Shown here: in pieces, positions 29,788 to 37,813 of the stretch
Layout: the number at the start of each line of letters is the position of its first letter
Numbering within the stretch: the first letter of the stretch is position 1
From: Roseicella sp. DB1501
GTDB taxonomy: Bacteria; Pseudomonadota; Alphaproteobacteria; Acetobacterales; Acetobacteraceae
Assembly (NCBI RefSeq): GCF_013112485.1
Contig: NZ_JABFHG010000003.1
Span: 520,146-584,145 of the forward strand
DNA length: 64,000 nucleotides
Reading direction: 5' to 3'
Made by a program: the position numbers and the translations under genes
The notes under the pieces: generated by a model
What the model saw: only the letters and a program-made list of their open reading frames with translations
Told to the model about the DNA's origin: nothing
Database searches by the model: none

Positions 29788-32700
29788 TCAAAACAGGCTC
29801 AGCTGCACCGGCCTCGCCGCGGTGCTCTTTGGCTTGGGTTGAGGTTTCGGCTTGTTCGGTTCGAACAGCGAGGCCTGGAATGCCTCGACCAGTACGCCAG
29901 GCTTCTCGACACGCGGCGGCGGTGGCTCGACCTCGACCGGCTGAACAGGCTCAGGAATGGCAGGGGTAGGAACCACGATTGGAACCGGTTCGGGCTCTGG
30001 GACCGCCTCAGCCGCAGCCACCACCTCCGGCGCGCCCTTCATCGCCTTGTAGCCATCCACCAGCGCGTCGATGCGCTCCCGCCCTTCGGTGCCGGCGAGC
30101 AGTCCCTCGAGCTCGGTCCTGATCGCTTCCAGCGCGCGCAGCCGGTCCTCCTGCTCGAACGGCAGGCCGACCCGGTCCTTGAACGCGGCGAGTTGGCCGA
30201 TTTTGATCCGGCGCGTTTCCAGCGCGGCCTCGGCCTGACGCGGCATCTGCTCGACCAGGTAGTCGATCCTGTTCAACAGGGATCCGGCGGCGATGGCCTT
30301 GAAATCGAGGAAGTGCGATGTCCGCCCTTCGACGACCAGGTCCGGCGTGACGCCCTTCTGTGCCTCCACGGACAGGGTGAATCCGCGATAGCTCCCCACC
30401 GGCCACCGGTGCGCCTTCTCGCTGGCATTGGAGAGATGCTGCTTCAGCACCAGGTTCATGGCCTCGGTGGCCTTGTCCCGGTCGCTGTAGCTGCGACCGG
30501 CCACGGCGACGGCCTTGCTCCCGGCGCCGGCATGGTCAGCGGTCAGGGCCTCGGCGCGCTCCTGCAGGCGCACGATGTCGTCCGGCAGGCTGCGGACCTG
30601 TTGCCGCGCCCGGTATTGATCGTCTGCATGCGAGCGTTTCAGCAGGGCAAGCCGCTGGATGTCGGCCTCGATCTCGGCAAGGGTCAGGACGGCCGGATTG
30701 CCCGAGGCAAGGGCCTTGACCTCGGCGAAGCTCAGTTCGGCACCGCCGATGTCGTCGGCGCGCCTGACGCCGAGATCGCCCTTCATGATCTGGCTGATGA
30801 ATCGCGCCTTGGTTTCCAGCGTCTGCCACATATAGGCGTCGAACGATCCTTCCGTGACATAGCGGTAAATCTCGACTTCGTCCCAGCTGTTGCCCTGGCG
30901 GAGAATGCGGCCGTCGCGCTGTTCGATCTCCGCCGGCTTCCATGGCGCGTCGATGTCGTGCTTCGCCACAAGTCGCTGCTGGACGTTGGTTCCCGTTCCC
31001 ATCTTGGCTGTCGATCCAAGCAGGAACCGCACGGTCCCGGCGCGCATCTTGGAGAACAGGGCGGCTTTCTTCGCGTCGGTGTCGGCATCCCCGATATTGG
31101 CGATTTGCTCGCGCGGGACACCGCGCTCCACCAGCAAGTCGATAACCTCGTCATAGACGGAAAAGCCCCAGTCAGTCGGGTTCACGCCGATGTCGCTGAA
31201 AATCATTTGGGTGCCGCGGCGGTCTGCTGTGCGTTCCCAGATGGCGACCGCGTTCTCAATCAGCGCGGCGATCTTGCCGTCCGGTGACGCTTCTCCGGGC
31301 TCGATAAGGCGGGGATCGAGCGCAAGCTTGCGGCCGTCGGTGGTGATCTTGAGGGCATTGTCGTCCCTTGGATCGACGCCGCCCTGCCTGATCTTCTCAT
31401 ACCGCTTGACCAGCGCGGTCTGGATGTCCTTCTGCCGCTCCGTCATCGGGACAGAGACGACGATGGCCTTGCCCGATTTCAGGCGCGGGACAGGCAGCTT
31501 GAGCATTTCTGCCGTCTGCACATCGGCGAACATGCGGAACTGCTGCTGCAGCTCGGGCAGATTGATGAACTTCGCGAACCGGCTGCGCGGTTTCAGTGTT
31601 GCCCCGTCCGGGCTGATCTCCATGGCGTCGACAACTTCGCCGAACGATGCGGCCCATGCGTCGAAGTGGGCGATGCCGCGATCTTCCAATGCCGACAGGG
31701 CGAGGTAACGCTGCATCGTGTACATCTCGACCATCGTGTTCGAGATCGGCGTCCCGGTGGCGAAGACGAGACCACGGCCCGGCGTCAGGCCGTCGAGGTA
31801 GCGAGATTTCATGTAGAGGTCGAATGACCGTTGGGAACCGGTGGTCTGGATGCCGGCGACACGCTCCATCTTGGTCGGCGTTTCGAGGTTCTTGAACAGA
31901 TGGCAGTTTGAAACCAACGTTCCGTTGGCGAAGTAGTTATGGTTGTCCGCTACCTCGATGTCGTAAACGACTGAATGCGCTCGACCACAGAAGCGGTATT
32001 CTCCATCACTTCCTGGTTTGAGAACCGCAACACCGACCACCCGAGAAGGGACAAGGCTTTGTCCTTCTTCGCATCCCGTGCCTGTGCTTTGACCGAGTTG
32101 TGGCTGTTCCCATCTATCTCCACCACCAGCATGCGGTCTTTGTCGGAAAGGTCCGCCTTGTAGTGTTTCGCTAAGTTCGGAATCAGATGCCGAATGGTCT
32201 TGGTTGATATGGGCAGCTCCGTCGTCATCCCAGTTCTCTCTGCCAACAGAATTTGAGGAACGGTCAGATGGCCATTGCCACCGCGCATCTTCGGTCTGTG
32301 ACCAATCGCTCGAAGAGTCTGTGCAGACTTCTTGTTTACCACCGCCTTTTCTTCTTCGCTGGCTGTGTTCCACCAGTTCCGCAGCGCAGGATTCGACTTC
32401 CCTTTCCAGTACCCCCCGTGTGCCGCATAATGCTCCTTCATAGAGGCGCTGAATTTCTCTTCCGAAAGCGGGTTCGCCCGCTGCGCCTTCATCTTGCACG
32501 TTATGCTGCAGAATTCCCGATGTTGAAAAACCTTCCTGCTTGTCACTTCGAAGCTGAACGGTTCCTCGCACACTTGGCAAGTCCGCGTTATGGTCCGAAA
32601 CGCGGACTTGCATGCCTCCGAGCAATGTTCCGGCTTCGGCCCTGGACCTGCTAAGCTCAGATCGAATTCCTTGTCGCACTGTAAGCAGTGGATCATTCGA

Positions 32701-35700
32701 GGTGAGGTCGCCCGCCTTTTTGTAGCCGCTTCCGTCGACCCAGATTTTATGGCTTGGCGTGCAGATGAATGACCCATGGTCGTGAAATACCTCAATAAGC
32801 GGTGTGTGACGTCTGTTGGAATACCAATTTACAATTGGCTTCCACTCTATCTCACCACTACAAGAATTTCGAGATATTACGCGAGCAGAAATGCGTTTTT
32901 CTACAATCTCGCCGATTTTAAGCAACCCGCGATCAGTCTCGACAAGAGTGTCGAAGGAAAAGCACTCGTCGACGTAGATCTGATCAACCCCTAGATCATC
33001 GAATACCAGTCCATCATCTTTCTTATCTTCCGCCTGCAGCTCCTTAAGCTTCTCTTCGTAAGCCACTTTCCGCTTTTCGATCTGCTTAATCATTGTGCTG
33101 CGCGAGCGCGATCCGCCGCCATCGCCAGTGTTCTTGGCTTCAATCAGAAGGGCTTCGTACTGCTCGATCTGCTGTTCTATAAACTGTTCCTGGAACTCGG
33201 CAGATAGACCGATGCGCTCGAAGCTGCTGTGCGTGACGACAACTGCGTCCCAGTCACCCGTCGCAACCTTCGCCGTCAGAAGCTTCCTGCGGTCCTTAGC
33301 CAGGTCCTCTTTTCCGGCGACCAGCAGTTTAGCGTTGGGGTATATCTGCAAAAACTCTCGGCTAAATTGCTCAAGCATATGATTTGGCACGGCGAGCATG
33401 GGCTTCCGGATTAATCCAGTTTGTCGCATCTTCATTGCCGATATTACAAAACAGGCCGTTTTGCCAGCTCCGACCACATGAGCGAGCAAAGTGTTCCCGC
33501 TGGTCATGGTCCGCCACACAGCATCGATCTGATGCTTCCTCGGCCTAAACGCCTGGCTCATCCCCGGAAACGTCAGGTGCGCCCCGTCGTACTGCCGCAG
33601 CCTGATATTGTTGAAGCCGTCGTTGTAGATCCTGACCAGCCGTTCGGCCCGCTCCGGATCGCTGAACACCCAAGATCCGAACCGCTGTTTGATGCGCTTC
33701 TGTTTCTCACGGGCGGCAATGGTGGCTTCCTGGTTCAGGACGCGCTTTGTGGAATCGCCGTCCCTGATTTCGTCGAAAATCGAAGGCGTTTTCAGGTTCA
33801 ATGCCTGATCGAACAAGGTGAGCCCGTCGATGCGCGGCGTCCCGAACTCGCTGATGTTGGTGACGGCGCTCTTGGCCTGATAGGTCGCATCGACCGTCCA
33901 GATGGCATCCTTCGGCAGGTGCGCGATCGAGATGGCGGACGGCGTCACACCGAACAACTCGACCGCGAAGGCCTCGAGATCGGACACCGGCAGCCACGGC
34001 GCGCCGAGATTGGCGTCGATGTCGCCTGGCAGCAGATCCTCGGGCTGGACGGCTTCAAGGGCGGCGACGTTGCGCGGGTGCCTGCCCGATGCTTTTGCCT
34101 CGGCAAGCTTCTTTCTGACGTTGCCCGACAGGTAGGCGTCGCGCGTCTCGTACTCGCCCGATACCGGATCCTGGAACAGCAGCTCGCCGAGCTCGGCCAG
34201 CACGACATCCTGCGTCGATGCATAGAGCCGGGCGATATAGTCGATATCGACCCGGCCCCGTTCATTGAGGCAGACCAGCAGCCCTTCCTCGGCGGATGTG
34301 ACGCGCTCGACCTTGCGGGCCGGGCCAACGACGTCGCGGGTCATGATCGCCGCTTTTTTGGCTTTCCCGGTCTCCTCGTCGTAATCCTCGAGGGACATGA
34401 CCAGGTAGGCGTCCGGATCCTCGCGGAACTTGACCAGGTTCGGCATGCGCCTGACCTCGTTGCCCTGCGCATTGGTCGAGAAGGTCGTCTTGTTGATCGG
34501 GCCATAGGCATAGGCGAAGCCGTCATAGGCGCGGTTCAGGGCCTTGCGCGCCGCCTCCCTGTCCGCTTCCGGCTTGCCCTCGTTCTGGGTCCTCAGCACG
34601 GTACGGGCGAGGTCGCGCAGCCGGATCAGGGCGGCGAGACGCGGCCCCATCTGGCCGGTCCCCTTGGCCGACAGGGCGCGCTCGCCATGCTTGACCGGGA
34701 CGATCTCGCCGGCCTCAACCTGCAGAATGGCGCCGTCGTCGGCAATGCTGAAGGAGCCTTCGCCAAGCCCCACCGGGACCGCTTGGCGCATCTCCTCCCG
34801 CTGGGCCGCGAAGATGCCCTCAGGAAGCGCCTTCAGGGCTGACCAGAGCCGTTCCTGATAGTCCGGCGCGCTGCGGACCCTGAGCGTATCCTGCCCGTAC
34901 TGGCCGTGATCCAGGGCCATGTTGCCAAGGATCATCTCGGGGTGCTCGATGAACCAGCTGTTGATATCGACCGTCCGGCCGTCGCTGAGCGGGAAGGGCG
35001 CTACTTTGGTCCAGCCGCGGTCGCCACCCTCGCGCTTTTGCAGGAAGACGATGTCGGTGACGACGCGCGTCCCCTGATCCTTGAAGGCGTCGTCGGGCAG
35101 GCGGATTGCGCCGAGGAATTGCGTCCGGTCGGCGAGGTACTCGCGCGCAGCACCATTGATCTTGTCCAAGGTGTAGCGGCTGGTCACCAACGCCAGTACG
35201 CCGCCGGGGGCGAGGGCATCGGCCGTCTTGGCGAAGAAGAAGTCATGCAGCGAGAAGCGGTGGGAGCCGTACTCCATGTGGACATCACCGAAGGGAATAT
35301 TGCCAATGGCCGCGTCGAGCGAGGGTAACCGGCTGTCGCGGAAATTCTCGATGCGGATGTCCTGGTCGGGATAGAGCAGGCGAGCGATGCGGCCGGACAG
35401 GCTGTCCATCTCGACGCCGATGAAGCGCATGCCGTCAGGGGCATGGCCCATGAAATTTCCGACGCCGCAGCCGGGCTCGATGACCAAGGCACTATCCGGC
35501 AACCCCATGCGCTTGAGCCCAGCGAACGCGGCGCGCATGACGACGGGCGATGTGTAGAATGCATTGAAGACGCTGCGCTTGGCCGAACTGTACTCGTCTG
35601 GCGTCAGTATCCCGGCGAGTTCCTGCCCCAGATCCTCCCAGCCTTGCCTAAAAATCTTGGTCGCCGGATCGGGGAAGATCGAATTCGCCACGCATCCGAA

Positions 35701-35859
35701 GCCGGGAAATCGCCTGAGGGTGTCTTTTTCGGTGGCGGTGGCTTGGCGTCCCTCCGCCTCTTTTAATGTTCGGATCGCAGCGAGAAGATCGCGGGCTTTG
35801 GCTTTTTCGCCGTGGGATACGGCGCCGGTGAAGATCGAATCAAGCATATCAAGGCACAT
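29788..35859 (-). CDS. Giant DNA methylase-SF2 helicase, interrupted by an intein
   Basis: 2023 residues from ATG 35859, chosen because longer starts run into the divergent mom gene (the frame is open to 36069). An N-terminal N6-adenine-methylase-like domain has IEPGCGVGNFMG (near 130) and GNIPFGD (near 188). The helicase has Walker A HVVGAGKT (near 798), a DECH box split by an intein after E965, TGTPISNTMVEMY (near 1366) and QRDGRILRQGN (near 1651). The C-terminus is Pro-rich and holds QASLF and a terminal QLSLF, both sliding-clamp-binding type. Relatives occur on alphaproteobacterial plasmids and integrative elements. The role is probably replication, repair or anti-restriction. Confidence 0.9.
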   Translation of the reverse strand: MCLDMLDSIFTGAVSHGEKAKARDLLAAIRTLKEAEGRQATATEKDTLRRFPGFGCVANSIFPDPATKIFRQGWEDLGQELAGILTPDEYSSAKRSVFNAFYTSPVVMRAAFAGLKRMGLPDSALVIEPGCGVGNFMGHAPDGMRFIGVEMDSLSGRIARLLYPDQDIRIENFRDSRLPSLDAAIGNIPFGDVHMEYGSHRFSLHDFFFAKTADALAPGGVLALVTSRYTLDKINGAAREYLADRTQFLGAIRLPDDAFKDQGTRVVTDIVFLQKREGGDRGWTKVAPFPLSDGRTVDINSWFIEHPEMILGNMALDHGQYGQDTLRVRSAPDYQERLWSALKALPEGIFAAQREEMRQAVPVGLGEGSFSIADDGAILQVEAGEIVPVKHGERALSAKGTGQMGPRLAALIRLRDLARTVLRTQNEGKPEADREAARKALNRAYDGFAYAYGPINKTTFSTNAQGNEVRRMPNLVKFREDPDAYLVMSLEDYDEETGKAKKAAIMTRDVVGPARKVERVTSAEEGLLVCLNERGRVDIDYIARLYASTQDVVLAELGELLFQDPVSGEYETRDAYLSGNVRKKLAEAKASGRHPRNVAALEAVQPEDLLPGDIDANLGAPWLPVSDLEAFAVELFGVTPSAISIAHLPKDAIWTVDATYQAKSAVTNISEFGTPRIDGLTLFDQALNLKTPSIFDEIRDGDSTKRVLNQEATIAAREKQKRIKQRFGSWVFSDPERAERLVRIYNDGFNNIRLRQYDGAHLTFPGMSQAFRPRKHQIDAVWRTMTSGNTLLAHVVGAGKTACFVISAMKMRQTGLIRKPMLAVPNHMLEQFSREFLQIYPNAKLLVAGKEDLAKDRRKLLTAKVATGDWDAVVVTHSSFERIGLSAEFQEQFIEQQIEQYEALLIEAKNTGDGGGSRSRSTMIKQIEKRKVAYEEKLKELQAEDKKDDGLVFDDLGVDQIYVDECFSFDTLVETDRGLLKIGEIVEKRISARVISRNSCSGEIEWKPIVNWYSNRRHTPLIEVFHDHGSFICTPSHKIWVDGSGYKKAGDLTSNDPLLTVRQGIRSELSRSRAEAGTLLGGMQVRVSDHNADLPSVRGTVQLRSDKQEGFSTSGILQHNVQDEGAAGEPAFGREIQRLYEGALCGTRGVLEREVESCAAELVEHSQRRRKGGGKQEVCTDSSSDWSQTEDARWQWPSDRSSNSVGRENWDDDGAAHINQDHSASDSELSETLQGGPFRQRPHAGGGDRWEQPQLGQSTGTGCEEGQSLVPSRVVGVAVLKPGSDGEYRFCGRAHSVVYDIEVADNHNYFANGTLVSNCHLFKNLETPTKMERVAGIQTTGSQRSFDLYMKSRYLDGLTPGRGLVFATGTPISNTMVEMYTMQRYLALSALEDRGIAHFDAWAASFGEVVDAMEISPDGATLKPRSRFAKFINLPELQQQFRMFADVQTAEMLKLPVPRLKSGKAIVVSVPMTERQKDIQTALVKRYEKIRQGGVDPRDDNALKITTDGRKLALDPRLIEPGEASPDGKIAALIENAVAIWERTADRRGTQMIFSDIGVNPTDWGFSVYDEVIDLLVERGVPREQIANIGDADTDAKKAALFSKMRAGTVRFLLGSTAKMGTGTNVQQRLVAKHDIDAPWKPAEIEQRDGRILRQGNSWDEVEIYRYVTEGSFDAYMWQTLETKARFISQIMKGDLGVRRADDIGGAELSFAEVKALASGNPAVLTLAEIEADIQRLALLKRSHADDQYRARQQVRSLPDDIVRLQERAEALTADHAGAGSKAVAVAGRSYSDRDKATEAMNLVLKQHLSNASEKAHRWPVGSYRGFTLSVEAQKGVTPDLVVEGRTSHFLDFKAIAAGSLLNRIDYLVEQMPRQAEAALETRRIKIGQLAAFKDRVGLPFEQEDRLRALEAIRTELEGLLAGTEGRERIDALVDGYKAMKGAPEVVAAAEAVPEPEPVPIVVPTPAIPEPVQPVEVEPPPPRVEKPGVLVEAFQASLFEPNKPKPQPKPKSTAARPVQLSLF
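31906..32964 (-). other. Intein in the helicase DECH box
   Basis: 353 residues. It begins CFSFDTLVETDRGLLKIGE (block A), with block B TPSHKIWVDGSGYKKAGDL, and ends VVYDIEVADNHNYFANG (block F) and LVSN before Cys+1. Removal rebuilds YVDE-CHLFKNL. Only about the first 96 and last 45 residues look like splicing domain. The 210 or so between them have no recognisable fold and are the out-of-frame reading of a nested endonuclease gene. The penultimate residue is Ser, not His. Confidence 0.9.
31950..32696 (-). CDS. Nested EDxHD (Vsr/DUF559-like) homing endonuclease, +1 frame
   Basis: 248 residues from ATG 32696, lying wholly inside the intein but shifted +1 relative to the helicase frame. Two treble-clef zinc fingers (CLQCDKEF...HCSEACKSAF and CQVCEEPF...FCSITCKMKA) and a central helical region lead to the nuclease core: RMLVVEIDGNSH, ARDAKKDKALSLLGWSVLRF and ASVVERIQSF. 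The E, D, H, D order fits the EDxHD homing endonuclease family (I-Bth0305I type). The in-frame extension up to 32795 reads as a shadow of intein block B. No strong ribosome site is visible. Confidence 0.82.
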   Translation of the reverse strand: MIHCLQCDKEFDLSLAGPGPKPEHCSEACKSAFRTITRTCQVCEEPFSFEVTSRKVFQHREFCSITCKMKAQRANPLSEEKFSASMKEHYAAHGGYWKGKSNPALRNWWNTASEEEKAVVNKKSAQTLRAIGHRPKMRGGNGHLTVPQILLAERTGMTTELPISTKTIRHLIPNLAKHYKADLSDKDRMLVVEIDGNSHNSVKAQARDAKKDKALSLLGWSVLRFSNQEVMENTASVVERIQSFTTSR

Positions 35860-35959
35860 CTGTTTGGGTTCAAATAAATCCTCCGAAAAGGCTGGCCGAT
35901 AGTATCCCGCTGAGCTAAAATCGCGAGGAAAAACGACGTTCGATAATTGCGTTATTTGC

Positions 35960-35972
35960 CCGGCGATGCCGG
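35960..35972 (+). promoter_or_regulatory. Leader hairpin before mom
   Basis: CCGGC-GAT-GCCGG followed by AGAAACCGACATGCTGTG. The GTG at 35988 is the likely mom start. Same stem as the copy at 27175-27187. Confidence 0.5.
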
Positions 35973-35987
35973 AGAAACCGACATGCT

Positions 35988-36818
35988 GTGCAGCTCTCTC
36001 TTGACCTCGACTTGCGTTGGAAAAACCGTCACCAGGTAATCCATGGTCCCGGCGACCGCATCGATCCATCCGAGTTCGGCGTCGATGTCATCCGTGAACG
36101 CGATGCCAAGGCGTTCATCTGCGAACATCATTATGCCGGGTCATACCCCGCTGCCCACCTCGCCGTCGGTCTCTTTCGCAAACCTGGCGTCGATTCATCC
36201 GCGCTGGTCGGGGTCGCGGTGTTCAGCGAAGGCATCCAATCAGGCCAGGCCATGCCGCGCTGGACCGGGTTCGGGCGCGAGGAAGGGACAGAGCTAGGGC
36301 GGCTGGTGCTGCTGCCGGAGGTGAAATGGAACGGCGAAAGCTGGTTCCTGAAACGCGCCTTCAATGCGCTGCGGCAGGAGAAGCCGCATGTCAGGGCCTG
36401 CCTGTCCTATTCCGATCCCGTCGAACGCAGGACCGCAACGGGCGAGATGGTTAAGCCCGGCCATTTTGGCACTGTCTATCAAGCCAGCAACGCGGCTTTC
36501 CTCGGCATGGCGTCACCGCGCACGCTGGAGATGCTGCCGGATGGGCGCGTGATCCAACCTTATAACTTTTTCAAGTATCTGCGCCGCAAGCAGGGCTGGC
36601 AGGCGGCGGAAGCGAAGATTGAGAGCGCGGGTGCTGCGGTCGGAATCGTCAGGGCAGGGGAGACCGACCGAGACTGGGTGGACCGCGTCAGGGCGGCGTT
36701 GCGGCCCATTCGGCACCCCGGCAATCTGGTTTATGCCTTCGGCTTGGATGGCGAGGCCTCTAAATCGATCAAGGCGAAAGGCCAAGCCTTCCCGAAACAG
36801 CGCGACTGGGTAAGATAA
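35988..36818 (+). CDS. mom: Mom-like DNA adenine hypermodification protein
   Basis: 276 residues from GTG 35988. AFICEHHYAGSYPAAHLAVG, LVGVAVFSEG, ELGRLVLLPEVKWNGESWFL, CLSYSDPVERR, PGHFGTVYQASNAAFLG and the late GW follow the phage Mu Mom family, a GNAT-fold enzyme that converts adenine to a carbamoylmethyl derivative and protects DNA from restriction. Length is close to Mu Mom (about 240). No com-like translational activator is next to it. The N-terminus QLSLDL resembles a clamp-binding hexapeptide. A leader hairpin precedes it, and it is divergent from the giant methylase-helicase. Confidence 0.85.
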   Translation: MQLSLDLDLRWKNRHQVIHGPGDRIDPSEFGVDVIRERDAKAFICEHHYAGSYPAAHLAVGLFRKPGVDSSALVGVAVFSEGIQSGQAMPRWTGFGREEGTELGRLVLLPEVKWNGESWFLKRAFNALRQEKPHVRACLSYSDPVERRTATGEMVKPGHFGTVYQASNAAFLGMASPRTLEMLPDGRVIQPYNFFKYLRRKQGWQAAEAKIESAGAAVGIVRAGETDRDWVDRVRAALRPIRHPGNLVYAFGLDGEASKSIKAKGQAFPKQRDWVR

Positions 36819-36848
36819 ACGCGATTGAAGCCATATTTCCCCTTCCCA

Positions 36849-36890
36849 GCGAATCGACGCAGGGTTTAAGAGATTCGCGTCAGCCTTTTT
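36849..36890 (+). terminator. Candidate terminator or operator between mom and hns-like gene
   Basis: Inverted repeat GCGAATC (36849-36855) / GATTCGC (36872-36878) with a 16-bp spacer, followed by a run of five T at 36886-36890. An overlapping alternative pairing GACGC/GCGTC exists. It could end the mom transcript or act on the next promoter. Confidence 0.35.
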
Positions 36891-36901
36891 GGGAGATCAC
36901 C

Positions 36902-37375
36902 ATGGCACGCGCGGCGAAGAAAGCTTCGGAGGCGTCCGAGGAGCCGGTGCGGGATATCAACGAGGATGTTCAGCCGGAGGAAACCCCGGCGTTTCTGAAG
37001 CCGCTCGACGGGCTGAATGTCGGTCAGCTGCGCCAGGCGATTTCCTATGCCGAGGCGCGGATCAGGCAGCGGGAAGCCAGCGAAAAGGCCTCTGCCCGTG
37101 ACGAGCTGATGAAGCTTGCCCAGGAAAAGGGGTTCGCCATTCACGACCTCTTCGGTGACATGGCGCCACGGCAAGCTGGGCCGGCCAAGCGTGGCCGGAA
37201 GCCGAAGAGCGAAGGCGCCTCGTCTGAAAGGGCGTCGCCGCCGGCGAAATACAGGAATCCCGCTACCGGCGAAGAATGGTCTGGTCGCGGTCGCGCCGCG
37301 AAGTGGATCCAGGTCGCCGAGGCAGAAGGCAAGAGCCGGGACGAATTCCTGATCGAAAAGCCGGCGGCTGAGTGA
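36902..37375 (+). CDS. H-NS family nucleoid protein
   Basis: 157 residues. An acidic Ala-rich start, a coiled-coil oligomerization part (VGQLRQAISYAEARIRQREAS...DELMKLAQEKGF), a basic linker with KRGRKPK, and the H-NS C-terminal DNA-binding motif KYRNPATGEEWSGRGRAAKWI. H-NS-type proteins bind AT-rich DNA and silence foreign genes; carried on mobile elements they lower the cost to the host. A GGGAG site precedes the ATG, and a strong terminator follows, so it is a single-gene unit. Confidence 0.9.
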   Translation: MARAAKKASEASEEPVRDINEDVQPEETPAFLKPLDGLNVGQLRQAISYAEARIRQREASEKASARDELMKLAQEKGFAIHDLFGDMAPRQAGPAKRGRKPKSEGASSERASPPAKYRNPATGEEWSGRGRAAKWIQVAEAEGKSRDEFLIEKPAAE

Positions 37376-37379
37376 CAGG

Positions 37380-37402
37380 GGCGGGCTTCGGCCCGCCTTT
37401 TT
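37380..37402 (+). terminator. Rho-independent terminator of the H-NS-like gene
   Basis: GGCGGGC-TTCG-GCCCGCC followed by TTTTT, five bases after the stop. A very stable UUCG tetraloop hairpin. Confidence 0.92.
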
Positions 37403-37414
37403 CTGAGATTAAAA

Positions 37415-37756
37415 TTATGCGTCCACCAGCTCGGGCGTTCCCGTGCGCTGTTGCGGTGCCGGTGACGGGGTGGAGGGCAGGGGCCGCGAACCGCTGCCGT
37501 CAGACAATCCCGGTTCAGTTGGCCGGGGTATGCGCCGTGCCTGTCGGTAGGCGAACCATGACCAGACGGCGAATCCTGCCGACACGGCATAGGCCAGGCC
37601 GGGCAGATGCAGTGCGCCGAACAGGACTTCCGCTGTCTCGATGACGGCCAGGCTGCCGATCAGGCTCCACACAATGCCATAGGCCGCGAACCGTGCCCGG
37701 CTCCATGCGCGCCGATACCGCTGCCAGTCGGGATGATCGGGATGGAAGGCATTCAT
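37415..37756 (-). CDS. Two-span membrane protein
   Basis: 113 residues. Two hydrophobic segments (FAAYGIVWSLIGSLAVIETA and LAYAVSAGFAVWSWFAY) follow a His/Asp-rich start, and a Pro/Ser-rich tail follows them. It converges on the H-NS terminator, which could serve both strands. No family recognised. Confidence 0.65.
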   Translation of the reverse strand: MNAFHPDHPDWQRYRRAWSRARFAAYGIVWSLIGSLAVIETAEVLFGALHLPGLAYAVSAGFAVWSWFAYRQARRIPRPTEPGLSDGSGSRPLPSTPSPAPQQRTGTPELVDA

Positions 37757-37813
37757 GGCGGTTCAGGCTTCGTTAGGAAGCTGCTCGCACGGCTCCAGGT
37801 CATTTTCCGAGAG

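Noticed and set aside
29839..31287. 482-codon plus-strand frame
   Set aside because: Antisense to the conserved C-terminal helicase part of the giant protein.
32204..32654. Plus-strand open frames within the intein
   Set aside because: Antisense to the nested endonuclease, which has two zinc fingers and a nuclease core; the plus frames show no domain.
33421..34842. 473-codon plus-strand frame
   Set aside because: Antisense to the methylase-helicase; Arg/Asp/Gly-rich shadow composition.
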